The notes under the pieces are model-generated. The model made no database searches. It was not told the origin of the DNA and saw only the letters and a program-made list of their open reading frames with translations. A stretch of DNA of 64,000 nt. Source: Pseudomonas chlororaphis (GTDB lineage: Bacteria; Pseudomonadota; Gammaproteobacteria; Pseudomonadales; Pseudomonadaceae). This document shows, in pieces, positions 32,079-41,961 of this stretch (positions within the stretch are counted from its first letter, which is position 1; each line of letters starts with the position of its first letter). Both the position numbers and the translations under genes were made by a program. The DNA lies in contig NZ_MSCT01000010.1 in the NCBI RefSeq assembly GCF_001921865.1, forward strand, positions 496,001 to 560,000. Direction: 5' to 3'.

Positions 32079-34966
32079 TCAAGCTCTTCGATCCCGCCAG
32101 CGATATCGACCCGGGCACCTATGACTTTGGTACCCCGGCGCGCACCAGCGACGTACAAGTCAGCCTGACCATCGACGGCCGCGCCGTCAGCGTGCCCAGC
32201 GGCACCTCGGTGATGCGCGCCGCCGCCCTGCTCGGCACCACCATTCCCAAACTCTGCGCCACCGACAGCCTCGAAGCCTTCGGCTCCTGCCGCATGTGCC
32301 TGGTGGAAATCGACGGCATGCGCGGCTACCCGGCCTCCTGCACCACGCCGGTGACCGAGGGCATGGTGGTGCATACCCAGACCGCCAAGCTCGCCACCCT
32401 GCGGCGCAACGTCATGGAGCTGTACATCTCCGACCACCCGCTGGATTGCCTGACCTGCTCGGCCAACGGCAATTGCGAGTTGCAGACCGTGGCCGGCCAG
32501 GTCGGCCTGCGCGAAGTACGCTACGGCTATGACGGCGCCAACCACCTGGACGAACACAAAGACGTCTCCAACCCCTACTTCGACTACGACCCGAGCAAGT
32601 GCATCGTCTGCAACCGCTGCGTACGCGCCTGCGAGGAAACCCAGGGCACCTTCGCCCTGACCATCAGCGGCCGCGGCTTCGAGTCGCGGGTCGCGGCGGC
32701 CGGCGGCGACAACTTCCTCGACTCCGAATGCGTCTCCTGCGGCGCCTGCGTGCAGGCCTGCCCGACCGCCACGCTGATGGAGAAAAGCGTGGTCGAGCTG
32801 GGCCAGCCGGAGCGCAGCGTCGTCACCACGTGCGCCTACTGCGGCGTGGGCTGCTCGTTCCGCGCCGAGATGAAAGGCGACCAGCTGGTGCGTATGGTCC
32901 CGGACAAGAACGGCCAGGCCAACCACGGCCACTCCTGCGTCAAGGGCCGCTTCGCCTGGGGCTATGCCTCGCACCCGGACCGCATCACCAAGCCGATGAT
33001 CCGCAAGCACATCGACGATCCGTGGCAGGAAGTCAGCTGGGACGAAGCCGTCGCCTACGCCGCCAGCGAACTGCGGCGCATCCAGCTGAAGTACGGGCGC
33101 GACTCCATCGGCGGCATCACCTCCAGCCGCTGCACCAACGAAGAGACGTACCTGGTACAGAAACTGGTGCGCGCCGGCTTCGGCAACAACAACGTCGACA
33201 CCTGCGCCCGGGTCTGCCATTCGCCGACCGGCTACGGCCTCAAGCAGACCCTGGGCGAGTCGGCCGGCACCCAGAGCTTCGACTCGGTGATGCAGGCCGA
33301 CGTGGTGCTGGTGATCGGCGCCAACCCCACCGACGCGCACCCGGTGTTCGGCTCGCAGCTCAAGCGCCGCCTGCGCGAAGGCGCGCGGCTGATCGTCATC
33401 GACCCGCGGCGCATCGACCTGGTGGACTCGCCCCACGCCCGCGCCGAGCTGCACCTGGCGCTGCGCCCGGGCACCAACGTGGCCATGCTCAATGCCCTCG
33501 CCCACGTGATCGTCACTGAAGGCCTGGTCCAGCAGGACTTCGTCGACGCGCGCTGCGAAGCGGCGGACTTCGCCCGCTGGCGCGACTTTGTCGGCCTCGC
33601 GGAAAACGCTCCCGAGGCGCTGGGCCCGGTCTGCGGCGTGCCGGCCGAACAGATCCGCGCCGCCGCACGGCTGTACGCCACCGGCGGCAACGCGGCGATC
33701 TACTACGGCCTCGGCGTGACCGAGCACAGCCAGGGCAGCACCGCGGTGATGGGCATCGCCAACCTCGCCATGGCCACCGCCAACATTGGCCGCGAAGGTG
33801 TCGGGGTCAACCCGTTGCGCGGGCAGAACAACGTGCAGGGCTCCTGCGACATGGGCTCCTTCCCCCATGAGCTGCCCGGCTATCGCCACCTGTCCAACGA
33901 AGCGGTGCGCCATGAGTTCGAGGAGGCCTGGGGCGTGACCCTGCAGCCCGACCCCGGCCTGCGCATCCCCAACATGTTCGAGGCCGCCCTGGGCGGCACC
34001 TTCAAGGCGCTGTACTGCCAGGGCGAGGACATCGCCCAGAGCGACCCCAACACCCAGCACGTCACCGCGGCCCTGTCGGCCATGGAGTGCGTGGTGGTGC
34101 AGGACATTTTCCTCAACGAAACCGCCAAGTTCGCCCACGTGTTCCTGCCGGGTAGTTCCTTCCTCGAGAAGGACGGCACCTTCACCAACGCCGAACGGCG
34201 CATCTCGCGGGTGCGCAAGGTGATGGAGCCGCTGGGCGGCAAGGCCGACTGGGAAGGCACCGTGGCCCTGGCCAACGCCCTGGGTTACCCGATGAACTAC
34301 CGGCATCCGTCGGAAATCATGGACGAGATCGCCCGGCTGACCCCGACCTTCCACAACGTTAGCTACGCCGCGCTGGATCGGCATGGCAGCCTGCAATGGC
34401 CGTGCAACGACGCGGCGCCGGACGGCACACCGACCATGCACATCGACCAGTTCGTGCGCGGCAAGGGGCGCTTCATGCTCACCGGCTACGTGCCGACCGA
34501 AGAGAAGGTCAACAGTCGCTATCCGCTGCTGCTGACCACCGGCCGTATCCTCAGCCAGTACAACGTCGGCGCGCAGACCCGACGCACCGACAACGTTGCC
34601 TGGCACGAGGAAGATCGCCTGGAAATCCACCCCACCGACGCCGAAAGCCGGGGCATCAACGAAGGCGACTGGGTCGGCGTCGGCAGCCGCGCCGGGCAAA
34701 CGGTGCTGCGCGCCAGGGTCAGCGAGCGGGTGGCGCCGGGGGTGGTCTACACCACTTTCCACTTCCCCGAATCGGGGGCCAACGTGATCACCACCGACAA
34801 CTCCGACTGGGCCACCAACTGCCCGGAATACAAGGTCACGGCGGTGGAAGTCTCGCGGGTCTACCAGCCCTCCGAATGGCAGAAACGCTATCAGGCGTTC
34901 AGCGAAGAACAGCGGCGCCTGCTCAAGGACCGTCGCCGCAGCGAAAAAGCCGAGGTACGCCGATGA
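32075..34966 (+). CDS. fdsA: NAD-dependent formate dehydrogenase, alpha subunit (molybdenum/tungsten)
   Basis: 963 residues from ATG 32075. Domains in order: NuoG-like [2Fe-2S] ferredoxin (C61, C72, C75, C89); His-Cys3 [4Fe-4S] site (H121, C125, C128, C134); two ferredoxin-type clusters (CIVCNRCVRAC and CVSCGACVQAC); a further [4Fe-4S] site beginning CAYCGVGC; then the bis-MGD catalytic domain to the end. The metal ligand is cysteine at ~381 in DTCARVCHSPTGYG, encoded TGC, not selenocysteine; the following His is retained. It overlaps fdsD (ATGA). It oxidises formate in the cytoplasm. A 918-codon antisense frame here is a shadow. Confidence 0.97.
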   Translation: MIKLFDPASDIDPGTYDFGTPARTSDVQVSLTIDGRAVSVPSGTSVMRAAALLGTTIPKLCATDSLEAFGSCRMCLVEIDGMRGYPASCTTPVTEGMVVHTQTAKLATLRRNVMELYISDHPLDCLTCSANGNCELQTVAGQVGLREVRYGYDGANHLDEHKDVSNPYFDYDPSKCIVCNRCVRACEETQGTFALTISGRGFESRVAAAGGDNFLDSECVSCGACVQACPTATLMEKSVVELGQPERSVVTTCAYCGVGCSFRAEMKGDQLVRMVPDKNGQANHGHSCVKGRFAWGYASHPDRITKPMIRKHIDDPWQEVSWDEAVAYAASELRRIQLKYGRDSIGGITSSRCTNEETYLVQKLVRAGFGNNNVDTCARVCHSPTGYGLKQTLGESAGTQSFDSVMQADVVLVIGANPTDAHPVFGSQLKRRLREGARLIVIDPRRIDLVDSPHARAELHLALRPGTNVAMLNALAHVIVTEGLVQQDFVDARCEAADFARWRDFVGLAENAPEALGPVCGVPAEQIRAAARLYATGGNAAIYYGLGVTEHSQGSTAVMGIANLAMATANIGREGVGVNPLRGQNNVQGSCDMGSFPHELPGYRHLSNEAVRHEFEEAWGVTLQPDPGLRIPNMFEAALGGTFKALYCQGEDIAQSDPNTQHVTAALSAMECVVVQDIFLNETAKFAHVFLPGSSFLEKDGTFTNAERRISRVRKVMEPLGGKADWEGTVALANALGYPMNYRHPSEIMDEIARLTPTFHNVSYAALDRHGSLQWPCNDAAPDGTPTMHIDQFVRGKGRFMLTGYVPTEEKVNSRYPLLLTTGRILSQYNVGAQTRRTDNVAWHEEDRLEIHPTDAESRGINEGDWVGVGSRAGQTVLRARVSERVAPGVVYTTFHFPESGANVITTDNSDWATNCPEYKVTAVEVSRVYQPSEWQKRYQAFSEEQRRLLKDRRRSEKAEVRR

Positions 34967-35178
34967 GCACCGAGAACCTGATCAAGATGGCCAACCAGAT
35001 TGCCCAGTACTTCGCCACCGAGCCGAACCGGGAAGCCGCAGTGAACGGCGTGCGCCAGCACCTGAAAAGCTTCTGGACCCCGGCCATGCGTATCGAGCTG
35101 ATGGCCTGGCAGGTGGAACAGCACGGCGCCGCCCTGCACCCGTTGGTGCAGGCAGCGTTGGTGGAGCCGGCGGGGTAA
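34963..35178 (+). CDS. fdsD: NAD-dependent formate dehydrogenase, delta subunit
   Basis: 71 residues from ATG 34963, coupled to fdsA by ATGA. The sequence MSTENLIKMANQIAQYFATE and ...AVNGVRQHLKSFWTPAMR with HPLVQAAL is the compact FdsD family. In other bacteria FdsD is needed for assembly or stability of the enzyme, though it is not always a stable component. Last gene of the operon; a strong terminator follows 45 bp later. Confidence 0.94.
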   Translation: MSTENLIKMANQIAQYFATEPNREAAVNGVRQHLKSFWTPAMRIELMAWQVEQHGAALHPLVQAALVEPAG

Positions 35179-35222
35179 GCCTCGGCGTTTTTCGCGGCCT
35201 CCCGCCGCGCCGGGTAACCAAG

Positions 35223-35255
35223 GCAAACCAGGGGCAACCCTGGTTTGCGCGTTTT
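35223..35255 (+). terminator. Rho-independent terminator of fdsGBAD
   Basis: Perfect 11-bp stem GCAAACCAGGG (35223-35233) and CCCTGGTTTGC (35238-35248) with a GCAA tetraloop, followed by GCGTTTT. Confidence 0.85.
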
Positions 35256-35307
35256 AGCCCCCCTCTTGCGGCAACGACGGCAGCGGATGCCTCCCCTGCC
35301 CCAGCTC

Positions 35308-35325
35308 TGAGTAAATACTGTCTCA
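35308..35325. promoter_or_regulatory. TetR operator-like palindrome upstream of the TetR gene at 35420
   Basis: TGAGTAAATACTGTCTCA. Its ends TGAG/CTCA form an inverted repeat, and 14 of its 18 bases agree with the palindrome at 41894-41911 in front of the paralogous TetR gene. It ends 94 bp before the start codon. Probable shared operator. Confidence 0.55.
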
Positions 35326-35419
35326 GATGAAGTTTCTGGCTCGTATTTGGCGTTTTTGTTGAAGCAATGAGCTTTTCCGGCACAATACCGGCCATTGCAA
35401 TGCGATCCGAGACCCACTG

Positions 35420-35986
35420 ATGTCCCTGACTCCTCAAGACGAACGACTCATCAAGGCGTTGGCCCTGGCCATCGTCGATCGCCCACGGGCGACGCTCAAG
35501 GAATTGGCCGAAGCCGCCGGCGTGAGCAAAGCCACCCTGCACCGCTTCTGCGGCACACGCGACAACCTGCAGCAGATCATGGAAGACCACGGCAATGCCG
35601 TGCTCAACCGGATCATCGCGATCTCCGACCTGCAACAGCGCGAACCTCTGGAGGCGCTGCGCGGCCTGATCGACGAGCATCTGGCGCAACGCGAGATGCT
35701 GGTCTTCCTGCTGTTCCAGTATCGCCCCGACACCCTCGGCCTCAATGGCGAAGACACCGGCTTGCAGTACTACGTGGATGCCCTGGATGCGTTCTTTTTG
35801 CGCGGCCAGCAATTGGGCGTCTTTCGCATCGATATCACCGCCGCGGTCTTCAGCGAGCTGTTCCTGACCCTGATTTTCGGCATAGTCGATGCCGAGCGCC
35901 GCGGACGCGCGGCCAGCGCCAATTCCGCCCATGTGCTGGAACAGATGTTCCTGCATGGCGCGGCCGGGGTTGTGAGCCCCAAGTAG
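35420..35986 (+). CDS. TetR/AcrR-family repressor (paralogue of 41962)
   Basis: 188 residues. HTH at ~24-50 (ATLKELAEAAGVSKATLHRFCGTRDNL), then a helical ligand-binding domain with LVFLLFQYRPDTLG and AFFLRGQQLGVFRIDITAAVFSELFLTLIFG. The second TetR at 41962 shares nearly the same HTH and the FRIDITAA.F.ELFLTL block, so they are paralogues standing at either end of the RND pump operon. It is convergent with the pump operon (terminator between them at 36026). It is probably a regulator of the same pump or of itself through the palindrome at 35308. Confidence 0.9.
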   Translation: MSLTPQDERLIKALALAIVDRPRATLKELAEAAGVSKATLHRFCGTRDNLQQIMEDHGNAVLNRIIAISDLQQREPLEALRGLIDEHLAQREMLVFLLFQYRPDTLGLNGEDTGLQYYVDALDAFFLRGQQLGVFRIDITAAVFSELFLTLIFGIVDAERRGRAASANSAHVLEQMFLHGAAGVVSPK

Positions 35987-36025
35987 CCTCCCCCGCCTGC
36001 GCAACCGCGCGCAACTTCGCGCAGC

Positions 36026-36060
36026 AAAAAAAGCCCCGCGACCTGAAGGTCCGCGGGGCT
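36026..36060 (-). terminator. Rho-independent terminator of the RND pump operon
   Basis: Arms AGCCCCGCG (36032-36040) and CGCGGGGCT (36052-36060), with inner ACC/GGT pairing, give a strong stem; on the minus strand it runs into a seven-base T-run (plus-strand A-run 36026-36032). It lies 43 bp beyond the outer-membrane factor stop. Confidence 0.85.
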
Positions 36061-36103
36061 AAGGCTCAGTTGGATGCGCCAACCAAGGAGGCCATGCAGT
36101 CGC

Positions 36104-37519
36104 TTATCGGCTGGCTTGCGCCTGGGACGGCCAGCCCCCGCCTAGGGAGCGGAACAGGTCGACCAGGGCAATCTGCCGTTGAGTGCTGGCTTCGATAAAC
36201 AGCGTCTCGTTGACGAAGCGCGTGCGCTGGGCGTCGAGGTAACGCAAGTGACTGTCCACGCCGCCTTCGTAGCGGGCCTTGGCCAGCTTCAGCGACTCGC
36301 TGCTGGTGTCGGCCAGGGCGCGCCGCGCCGTCTCCTCCCGGCGCAGGGTGTCGGTGGCCGCCAGGGCGTCCGCCACCTCGCGAAACGCCGTCTGGACGGT
36401 GCCCTCGTACGCCGCCACCGCAGAGTCCTTGCGCGCTTCGGCCAGGCTCAGCCCGGCACTGTTGCGCCCGGCGTCGAACAACGGCAGGGACAGGTTCGGC
36501 ACAAAGCTCCAGGAACGCGAACCGCCGTCGAACAGGCCGGACATCTGCGCGCTGGAGGTGCCGAAGCTGCCGGTCAGGCTGATGCGCGGGAAGAACGCCG
36601 CGCGCGCCGCGCCGATGTCAGCGTTGCGTGCCTGCAGGCGATGTTCGGCGGCGCGGATGTCCGGACGCCGCTCGATCAGCGTCGAAGGGCTGCCGGGGGC
36701 GATGTCCTGGACCAGCATCGGCGCCTGGCGCAGCCCCTGGGGTATCGACTTGGCCGCGTCCGCTGTGCCGAGCAGCAGCACCAGCGCGTTGAAGGCCTGC
36801 TGTTTCTGCCGCTGGTTGCTTTCTTCTTCCGCGCGGGACTGCTCCACCAGCCCCAGCGCTTCCTGATAATCCAGCGCGGTGGCGGTCCCCGCCGAGCGGC
36901 GTTGGCTGATCAGGACGAAGGAGTACTCGCGGCTAGCCAGGGTTTGTTGGGTCAGGTCCAGGCGGCGCTGGGCGCCGTCATGAACCAGGTAGGCCTGGCT
37001 GACCTCGGCGACCAGGGCGATCTGCGCCGCGCGGGCGGCTTCTTCGGTGGCCAGGTACTCCTGCAACGCCGCGTCGCTGAGGCTCTTCACCCGGCCGAAC
37101 AGGTCGAGTTCGTACTCCGGCAGCGACAGGCCGACCTGATAGCTGCTGGCGACCCCCGAGCGGCCATTATTGGACAGGTCCGACGGCATTCCCTGGCGAT
37201 TGCCCGAGGCACTGGCATTCAGCCCCGGCACCCGGTCGGCGCGCTGAATGCGGTACTGCGCGCGGGCCTGCTCGATGTCCAGGAGCGTCTGGCGCAGCGA
37301 GCGGTTGTTGTCCAGCGCCGTGGTGACCAGGCGGCGCAGGTCGGGATCGACGATGAAGGTCTGCCAGACCAACTCGTCGATGGCTGTCCCCGGACGCTCG
37401 GCGGCCGGTTGGCTCCAACGGTCGGCCACCGGCGCCACGGGGCGTTCATAGGTGGGGGCCAGGGAGCAGCCGCCCAGGGCCATGGCGATCAGCAGCGTGG
37501 AAAAAGCGGGGATACGCAT
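36104..37519 (-). CDS. RND efflux outer-membrane lipoprotein (OprM/NodT family)
   Basis: 471 residues. Lipoprotein signal MRIPAFSTLLIAMALGGC with the acylated Cys at 18, then SLAPTYERPVAPVADRW, the usual OprM-type opening. Two coiled TolC repeats follow (SLRQTLLDIEQARAQYRIQRAD...; SLKLAKARYEGGVDSHLRYLDAQRTRF) and PNLSLPLFDAGRNSAGLSLA. It forms the trimeric outer-membrane exit duct. Third gene of the operon, 4 bp after the transporter gene. The C-terminus (RSLGGGWPSQAQASR) is standard. Confidence 0.94.
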   Translation of the reverse strand: MRIPAFSTLLIAMALGGCSLAPTYERPVAPVADRWSQPAAERPGTAIDELVWQTFIVDPDLRRLVTTALDNNRSLRQTLLDIEQARAQYRIQRADRVPGLNASASGNRQGMPSDLSNNGRSGVASSYQVGLSLPEYELDLFGRVKSLSDAALQEYLATEEAARAAQIALVAEVSQAYLVHDGAQRRLDLTQQTLASREYSFVLISQRRSAGTATALDYQEALGLVEQSRAEEESNQRQKQQAFNALVLLLGTADAAKSIPQGLRQAPMLVQDIAPGSPSTLIERRPDIRAAEHRLQARNADIGAARAAFFPRISLTGSFGTSSAQMSGLFDGGSRSWSFVPNLSLPLFDAGRNSAGLSLAEARKDSAVAAYEGTVQTAFREVADALAATDTLRREETARRALADTSSESLKLAKARYEGGVDSHLRYLDAQRTRFVNETLFIEASTQRQIALVDLFRSLGGGWPSQAQASR

Positions 37520-37523
37520 GGCG

Positions 37524-40500
37524 TCACTCCTGGGCCAGGCTCGGTTGTTCGACGGGCGCCGGCTTGCTGCGCACCAGCGACAGCAGCCAGACGAAGCAGA
37601 TAGGCACGAACACCACGCCGAGGAAGGTGGCGCTGAGCATCCCGCCGATCACCCCGGTGCCGATGGCGCGCTGGCTCGCCGCGCCGGCGCCGGTGGCCAG
37701 GGCCAGCGGCACCACGCCGAGAATGAACGCCATCGACGTCATGATGATCGGCCGGAAGCGCAGGCGCGCGGCCTCGATGGCGGCGTCGCGCAGGCTGTAG
37801 CCCTTCTCCCAGAGCTCCTTGGCGAACTCGACGATAAGGATCGCGTTCTTCGCCGACAGACCGATGATGGTGATCAGGCCGACCTTGAAATACACGTCGT
37901 TCGGCATGCCCACGAGCATGACCGCGAGCACGGCGCCGACGGCGCCAATCGGCACGATCAGCATGACCGACAGCGGGATCGACCAACTCTCGTAGAGCGC
38001 CACCAGCAGCAGGAACACCACCAGGATGGCCAGGGCGAACAGGCTGGTCGCCTGGCCGGCGGACACCTTCTCCTGATAGGACAAGCCGGTCCACTCGTAG
38101 CCGATGCCGGACGGCAGTTGCCCGGCCAGGCGCTCCAGTTCCGCCATGGCTTCGCCGGTACTGAAACCCGGGGCGGCGTCGCCGACGATGCGGATCGACG
38201 GATAACCGTTGTAGCGCACCAGCTGGACCGGTCCCTCCTCCCACGTCATGGTCACGAAGGCGCTGAGCGGCACCAGGTCGCCCCTGGCGTTGGGCACGTA
38301 CAGCTTGAGCACGCTTTCCGGGGTCATGCGCTCGCCCTGTTCGGCCTGGATCACCACCCGTTGCTGGCGGCCGGCGTTAGTGAAGTCGTTGATCACGTCC
38401 GAACCGAACGCCGAGGACAGCGTGCCGCTGATGGTTTCGAAACTCACACCCAGGGTGCGTGCCTTCTCGCGGTCGATCACCAGGCGCAACTGCGGCGCCT
38501 CGGCCAGGCCTTCCATCATCGCGTAGAGGAACGTGGGGTTGCTGGCGACTTGCCCGAGCAACGTATCCCGGGCCTGCAGCAGCGCCTCGCGGCCAAGGCC
38601 GCCACGGTCCATCAGGCGCAAGGCGAAACCGCCGGAGTTGCCCAGGCCGTCGATCGGCGGTGGCGACACGGCCATGATCGCGCCGTCGCCGGGTACCGCG
38701 AAATGTTCGTTCACGGCGTTGATTTCCGCCGCGGCCGACTGCTCCGCGCCTCGTTGCGACCAGTCCTTGAAGGTCGGGAAAGCCAGCGCGGCGTTGTCGC
38801 CCTGGCCGGAGAAGCTGAACCCCGAGACCAGGAACACCGAGGCCACCGCGTCGCGGGACTTGAGGAAGCGTTCCAACTCTTCGCCGGTAGCGTCGGTACG
38901 GGTGCGCGCCGCGCCGGGCGGCAGTTGCACGTCGACGACCATATAGCCCAGGTCTTCCGAAGGCACGAAGGCTTCCGGCAGGCGCAGGTAGGTATAGCCG
39001 AGCACCGCGATGATGCCGGCATAGACCAGCATGAAGCGCCCGGTGCGCGCCACCAGCTGGGTGTTGAACAGCGAGTAGCGTTCGGTGACGCGGGCGAAGC
39101 CGCGGTTGAAGGCGCCGAAGAAGCCGCGCTTCTCGTGGTGCCCCTGGGGAATCGGCTTGAGCAGCGTGGCGCACAGCGCCGGGGTGAAGGTCAGGGCGAG
39201 GAAGCCGGAGAACAGGATCGACACCGCCAGGGAGATCGAGAACTGCTGGTAGATCACCCCCACCGAGCCGGCCATGAACGCCAGCGGCAGGAACACCGCC
39301 GACAGCACCAGGGTGATGCCGATAATGGCGCCGGAGACCTGCTTCATGGCCTTGACCGTGGCCTCGGCCGGGGAGATCCCCTCCTCGGCCATGATCCGCT
39401 CGACGTTCTCTACGACCACGATGGCGTCGTCCACCAGGATGCCGATGGCCAGCACCATGCCGAACATGGTCATCATGTTCACCGAGAAGCCCAGCAGGTA
39501 CATCACCATCAGCGTACCGAGCAGGCACACCGGCACCACGATGGACGGAATCAGCGTATAGCGCACGTTCTGCAGGAACAGGAACATCACCAGGAACACC
39601 AGGACCATCGCTTCGATCAGGGTGTAGATCACCTTCTCGATCGCCACGTCGACGAAACGCGAGGTGTCGTAAGGGACGGCGTATTCCATGTCCGCGGGGA
39701 AGAACGCCGACAGCTCGGCCAGGCGTTGCTTCACCAGGGTCGCGGTCTGGATGGCGTTGGCGCCGGGCGACAGTTGGATCGCGCCGCCCACGGTCGGCTT
39801 GCCGTTCAAGCGCGAGGACAGGTTGTAGCTTTCCTTGCCCACTTCCAGGCGCGCCACATCGGCGAGCTTGACCATGGAACCGTCTTCGTTGGCGCGCAAG
39901 ACGACCTGGCCGAACTCATCCGGATTGTCCAGGGTGCCTTTTACCGCCAGCGTCGCGGTCAGCTCCTGCTGGCTGCTGCCCGGGGTGCTGCCGAAGGCGC
40001 CCGCGGGAACCTGCACGTTCTGCCCGCGAATGGCGTTGCTCACGTCGTCGATCGACAGGCCGTAGCCCACCAGCTTCTGCGGATCGATCCAGACCCGCAT
40101 GGCCGCTTCGGAGGAGAAGAACTGCAACTTGCCGACGCCCGGCACACGCCGCAGCTCGTTGTTGATATTGCGCGCGGCGTAGTCGCCCAGCGCCGTGGTA
40201 TCGCTGCGTTCCACGCCTTCCTTGTAGCTGAGCGCGTAGATCAGCAAGAAACCGGCGCTGGACTGTTCGACCTGCAGCCCCTGGGTCAGCACCGCCTGCG
40301 GCATGCGCGCCTCGGCCTTCTTCAGGCGGTTCTGCACGTCCACCTGGGCCAGGTCCGGGTCGGTCCCAGGCTCGAAGGTGACCACGATCTCGGCGACGCC
40401 GTTGGAGTTGTTCGTCGACTCGAAATACAGCAGGCCCTTGGCCCCGTTGAGCGACTCCTCGAGCACCGTGGTCACCGAGTCCACCAGCACCTTCGCCGAG

Positions 40501-40655
40501 GCGCCGGGATAGGTGGCATTGATGGTGATCTGCGGCGGCGCGACGCTGGGGTACTGCGCCACCGGCAGTTTGGAGATGACCAGCAGCCCGGCCAGGGTGA
40601 TGAACAACGCCACCACCCAGGCAAAATTCGGGCGCTTGATGAAAAATTCAGACAT
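37524..40655 (-). CDS. RND multidrug efflux transporter, HAE1 family (MexB-like)
   Basis: 1043 residues, full length. Twelve membrane segments in the 1+5/1+5 layout with two large periplasmic loops. The proton-relay aspartates are in [18 protein letters not shown] (TM4), and the TM10 lysine is in [14 protein letters not shown]. The opening [20 protein letters not shown] is typical. It pumps amphiphilic drugs or solvents from periplasm to the outside by proton exchange. It is flanked by the adaptor (26 bp upstream) and the outer-membrane factor (4 bp downstream). Substrates cannot be read from sequence. A 1213-codon antisense frame over it is a codon-bias shadow. Confidence 0.96.
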   Translation of the reverse strand: MSEFFIKRPNFAWVVALFITLAGLLVISKLPVAQYPSVAPPQITINATYPGASAKVLVDSVTTVLEESLNGAKGLLYFESTNNSNGVAEIVVTFEPGTDPDLAQVDVQNRLKKAEARMPQAVLTQGLQVEQSSAGFLLIYALSYKEGVERSDTTALGDYAARNINNELRRVPGVGKLQFFSSEAAMRVWIDPQKLVGYGLSIDDVSNAIRGQNVQVPAGAFGSTPGSSQQELTATLAVKGTLDNPDEFGQVVLRANEDGSMVKLADVARLEVGKESYNLSSRLNGKPTVGGAIQLSPGANAIQTATLVKQRLAELSAFFPADMEYAVPYDTSRFVDVAIEKVIYTLIEAMVLVFLVMFLFLQNVRYTLIPSIVVPVCLLGTLMVMYLLGFSVNMMTMFGMVLAIGILVDDAIVVVENVERIMAEEGISPAEATVKAMKQVSGAIIGITLVLSAVFLPLAFMAGSVGVIYQQFSISLAVSILFSGFLALTFTPALCATLLKPIPQGHHEKRGFFGAFNRGFARVTERYSLFNTQLVARTGRFMLVYAGIIAVLGYTYLRLPEAFVPSEDLGYMVVDVQLPPGAARTRTDATGEELERFLKSRDAVASVFLVSGFSFSGQGDNAALAFPTFKDWSQRGAEQSAAAEINAVNEHFAVPGDGAIMAVSPPPIDGLGNSGGFALRLMDRGGLGREALLQARDTLLGQVASNPTFLYAMMEGLAEAPQLRLVIDREKARTLGVSFETISGTLSSAFGSDVINDFTNAGRQQRVVIQAEQGERMTPESVLKLYVPNARGDLVPLSAFVTMTWEEGPVQLVRYNGYPSIRIVGDAAPGFSTGEAMAELERLAGQLPSGIGYEWTGLSYQEKVSAGQATSLFALAILVVFLLLVALYESWSIPLSVMLIVPIGAVGAVLAVMLVGMPNDVYFKVGLITIIGLSAKNAILIVEFAKELWEKGYSLRDAAIEAARLRFRPIIMTSMAFILGVVPLALATGAGAASQRAIGTGVIGGMLSATFLGVVFVPICFVWLLSLVRSKPAPVEQPSLAQE

Positions 40656-40681
40656 CGGAAAATCCTCGCGGCGAACTCGGC

Positions 40682-41839
40682 CTACTGTTTCGACTCAGGC
40701 AAGCGCGCCTGGGCCTGTGGCTGGCTGGGCGCGACCTTGGCGCCGGGTTGCAGGCCGGCAAGGCCACCGACAATCACCTGGTCGCCCGACTTCAAGCCTT
40801 CGCTGATCTGCCAGCGCGAGCCCTGCATGGCCCCGGTACGCACCGCGCGGGCTTCGACCCGCTCGTCGGCGCCGACCACCAGCACCAGCGCACTGCCGTC
40901 GCTGCCGCGCTGCACCGCGCGCTGCGGCACGAGAATCGCCTGCTTATCGGTGCCCTGGGGGGCGCGTACTCGCACATACATGCCCGGCAGCAGGACACCG
41001 TCGGTATTGGCGAACGTGCCGCGCAGGGACACCTGGCCGGTGCCACGGTCCACGGCGACATCGGTAAACAGCAGCGCCCCCTGGCGTTCGTAGGACGTGC
41101 CTTCGACGCGAATCGACAACGCCTGGTTGTCACCGGCGGACAGCGTGCCGTCCTTGAGCGCCTCACGCAGGCGCAGCGCATCGGCCGCCGACTGGGTGAA
41201 ATCGACATACACCGGATCCAGCTGCTGAATCCGCGCCATCAGCGTGGCGTCGCCCTGGCCGACCAGCGCGCCTTCGGTGACCAGCGCCCGGCCGACGCGT
41301 CCGGAAATCGGCGCCGTGACCGAGGCATACCCGAGGTTCAGCCGGGCGTTTTCCAGGTCGGCCTGGGCCGAACGGGTGGTCGCCTGGGCGCTGCGCAGGT
41401 CGGCAGTGGCCGTGTCGAAATCCTGCTGGCTGACCGCCTCGATCTTCACCAGCGGCTCGTAGCGCTTGACCCGTGTCTGGGCCTCGTACACCACCGACTG
41501 GGCCCGCGCCAACTCGCCTTCGGCCCGCGATACGGCGGCCTTGAGCGGCGCCGGATCGATCTGGAACAGCAGGTCGCCAGCCTTGACGTCGGCGCCCTCC
41601 TCGAATCGTTTGCGCATGACGATGCCCGCCACCCGAGCGCGCACTTCGGCTACCCGCATCGGTTCGACCCGGCCCGGCAACTCCGAGGTCAAGGCCAGCG
41701 TCTCGGTCACCGCCGCCACCACTTCTACCGGGCGCGCCATTTCAGCCACGCTTTCTGGTTCATTCGCCGGACCGCACCCGGCCAGCGCCATGGCTGCCGC
41801 CAACGAGCCTGCCATCCCTATTGCACGCAAATTGCCCAT
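40682..41839 (-). CDS. RND efflux periplasmic adaptor (membrane fusion lipoprotein)
   Basis: 385 residues. Lipobox AGC with Cys 22 (AAAMALAGC). Lipoyl half-motifs around [31 protein letters not shown] and [24 protein letters not shown] flank an alpha-hairpin of ~60 residues ([29 protein letters not shown]). A beta-barrel and membrane-proximal domain end the chain. It bridges transporter and outer-membrane duct. First gene of the operon, transcribed from the promoter at 41873-41901 under an operator-like palindrome. Confidence 0.94.
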   Translation of the reverse strand: MGNLRAIGMAGSLAAAMALAGCGPANEPESVAEMARPVEVVAAVTETLALTSELPGRVEPMRVAEVRARVAGIVMRKRFEEGADVKAGDLLFQIDPAPLKAAVSRAEGELARAQSVVYEAQTRVKRYEPLVKIEAVSQQDFDTATADLRSAQATTRSAQADLENARLNLGYASVTAPISGRVGRALVTEGALVGQGDATLMARIQQLDPVYVDFTQSAADALRLREALKDGTLSAGDNQALSIRVEGTSYERQGALLFTDVAVDRGTGQVSLRGTFANTDGVLLPGMYVRVRAPQGTDKQAILVPQRAVQRGSDGSALVLVVGADERVEARAVRTGAMQGSRWQISEGLKSGDQVIVGGLAGLQPGAKVAPSQPQAQARLPESKQ

Positions 41840-41872
41840 AAATCACCCAAGGCTTGATTGAAAACGGGCCGA

Positions 41873-41901
41873 ATGCTACTTTTTAAATCCTAATGAGTCA
41901 A
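41873..41901 (-). promoter_or_regulatory. Sigma-70 promoter of the RND operon
   Basis: On the minus strand, -35 TTGACT (plus 41896-41901), a 17-base spacer, and -10 TAGCAT (plus 41873-41878). The -35 lies inside the palindrome 41894-41911, so a bound repressor would block polymerase. Read by eye; the start site is not known. Confidence 0.6.
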
Positions 41902-41911
41902 CAATGACTCA
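41894..41911. promoter_or_regulatory. TetR operator-like palindrome between TetR gene and RND operon
   Basis: TGAGTCAACAATGACTCA, a perfect inverted repeat (extended by one base pair on each side to 41893-41912) with a 4-base centre. It overlaps the -35 of the pump promoter, and a TAATAT -10-like hexamer for the divergent TetR gene follows at 41918-41923. Another half-site ATGAGT is at 41913. Compare 35308-35325. Confidence 0.75.
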
Positions 41912-41961
41912 TATGAGTAATATTTGGTAACTTTCAGACACCTGGAGAATGGGTCTGCACC

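Noticed and set aside
33208..33222. Possible selenocysteine at the formate dehydrogenase active site
   Set aside because: The codon is TGC (Cys), in frame VCHSPT; no TGA occurs at that place and no SECIS is needed.
32006..34762. 918-codon open frame antisense to fdsA
   Set aside because: No recognisable fold and no ribosome site; fdsA carries all cluster and catalytic motifs on the other strand.
37452..41093. 1213-codon open frame antisense to the RND pump genes
   Set aside because: Composition (His, Arg, Gln, Gly-rich, no domain) is that of an antisense shadow in high-GC DNA; the opposite strand has three full-length, motif-complete pump genes.
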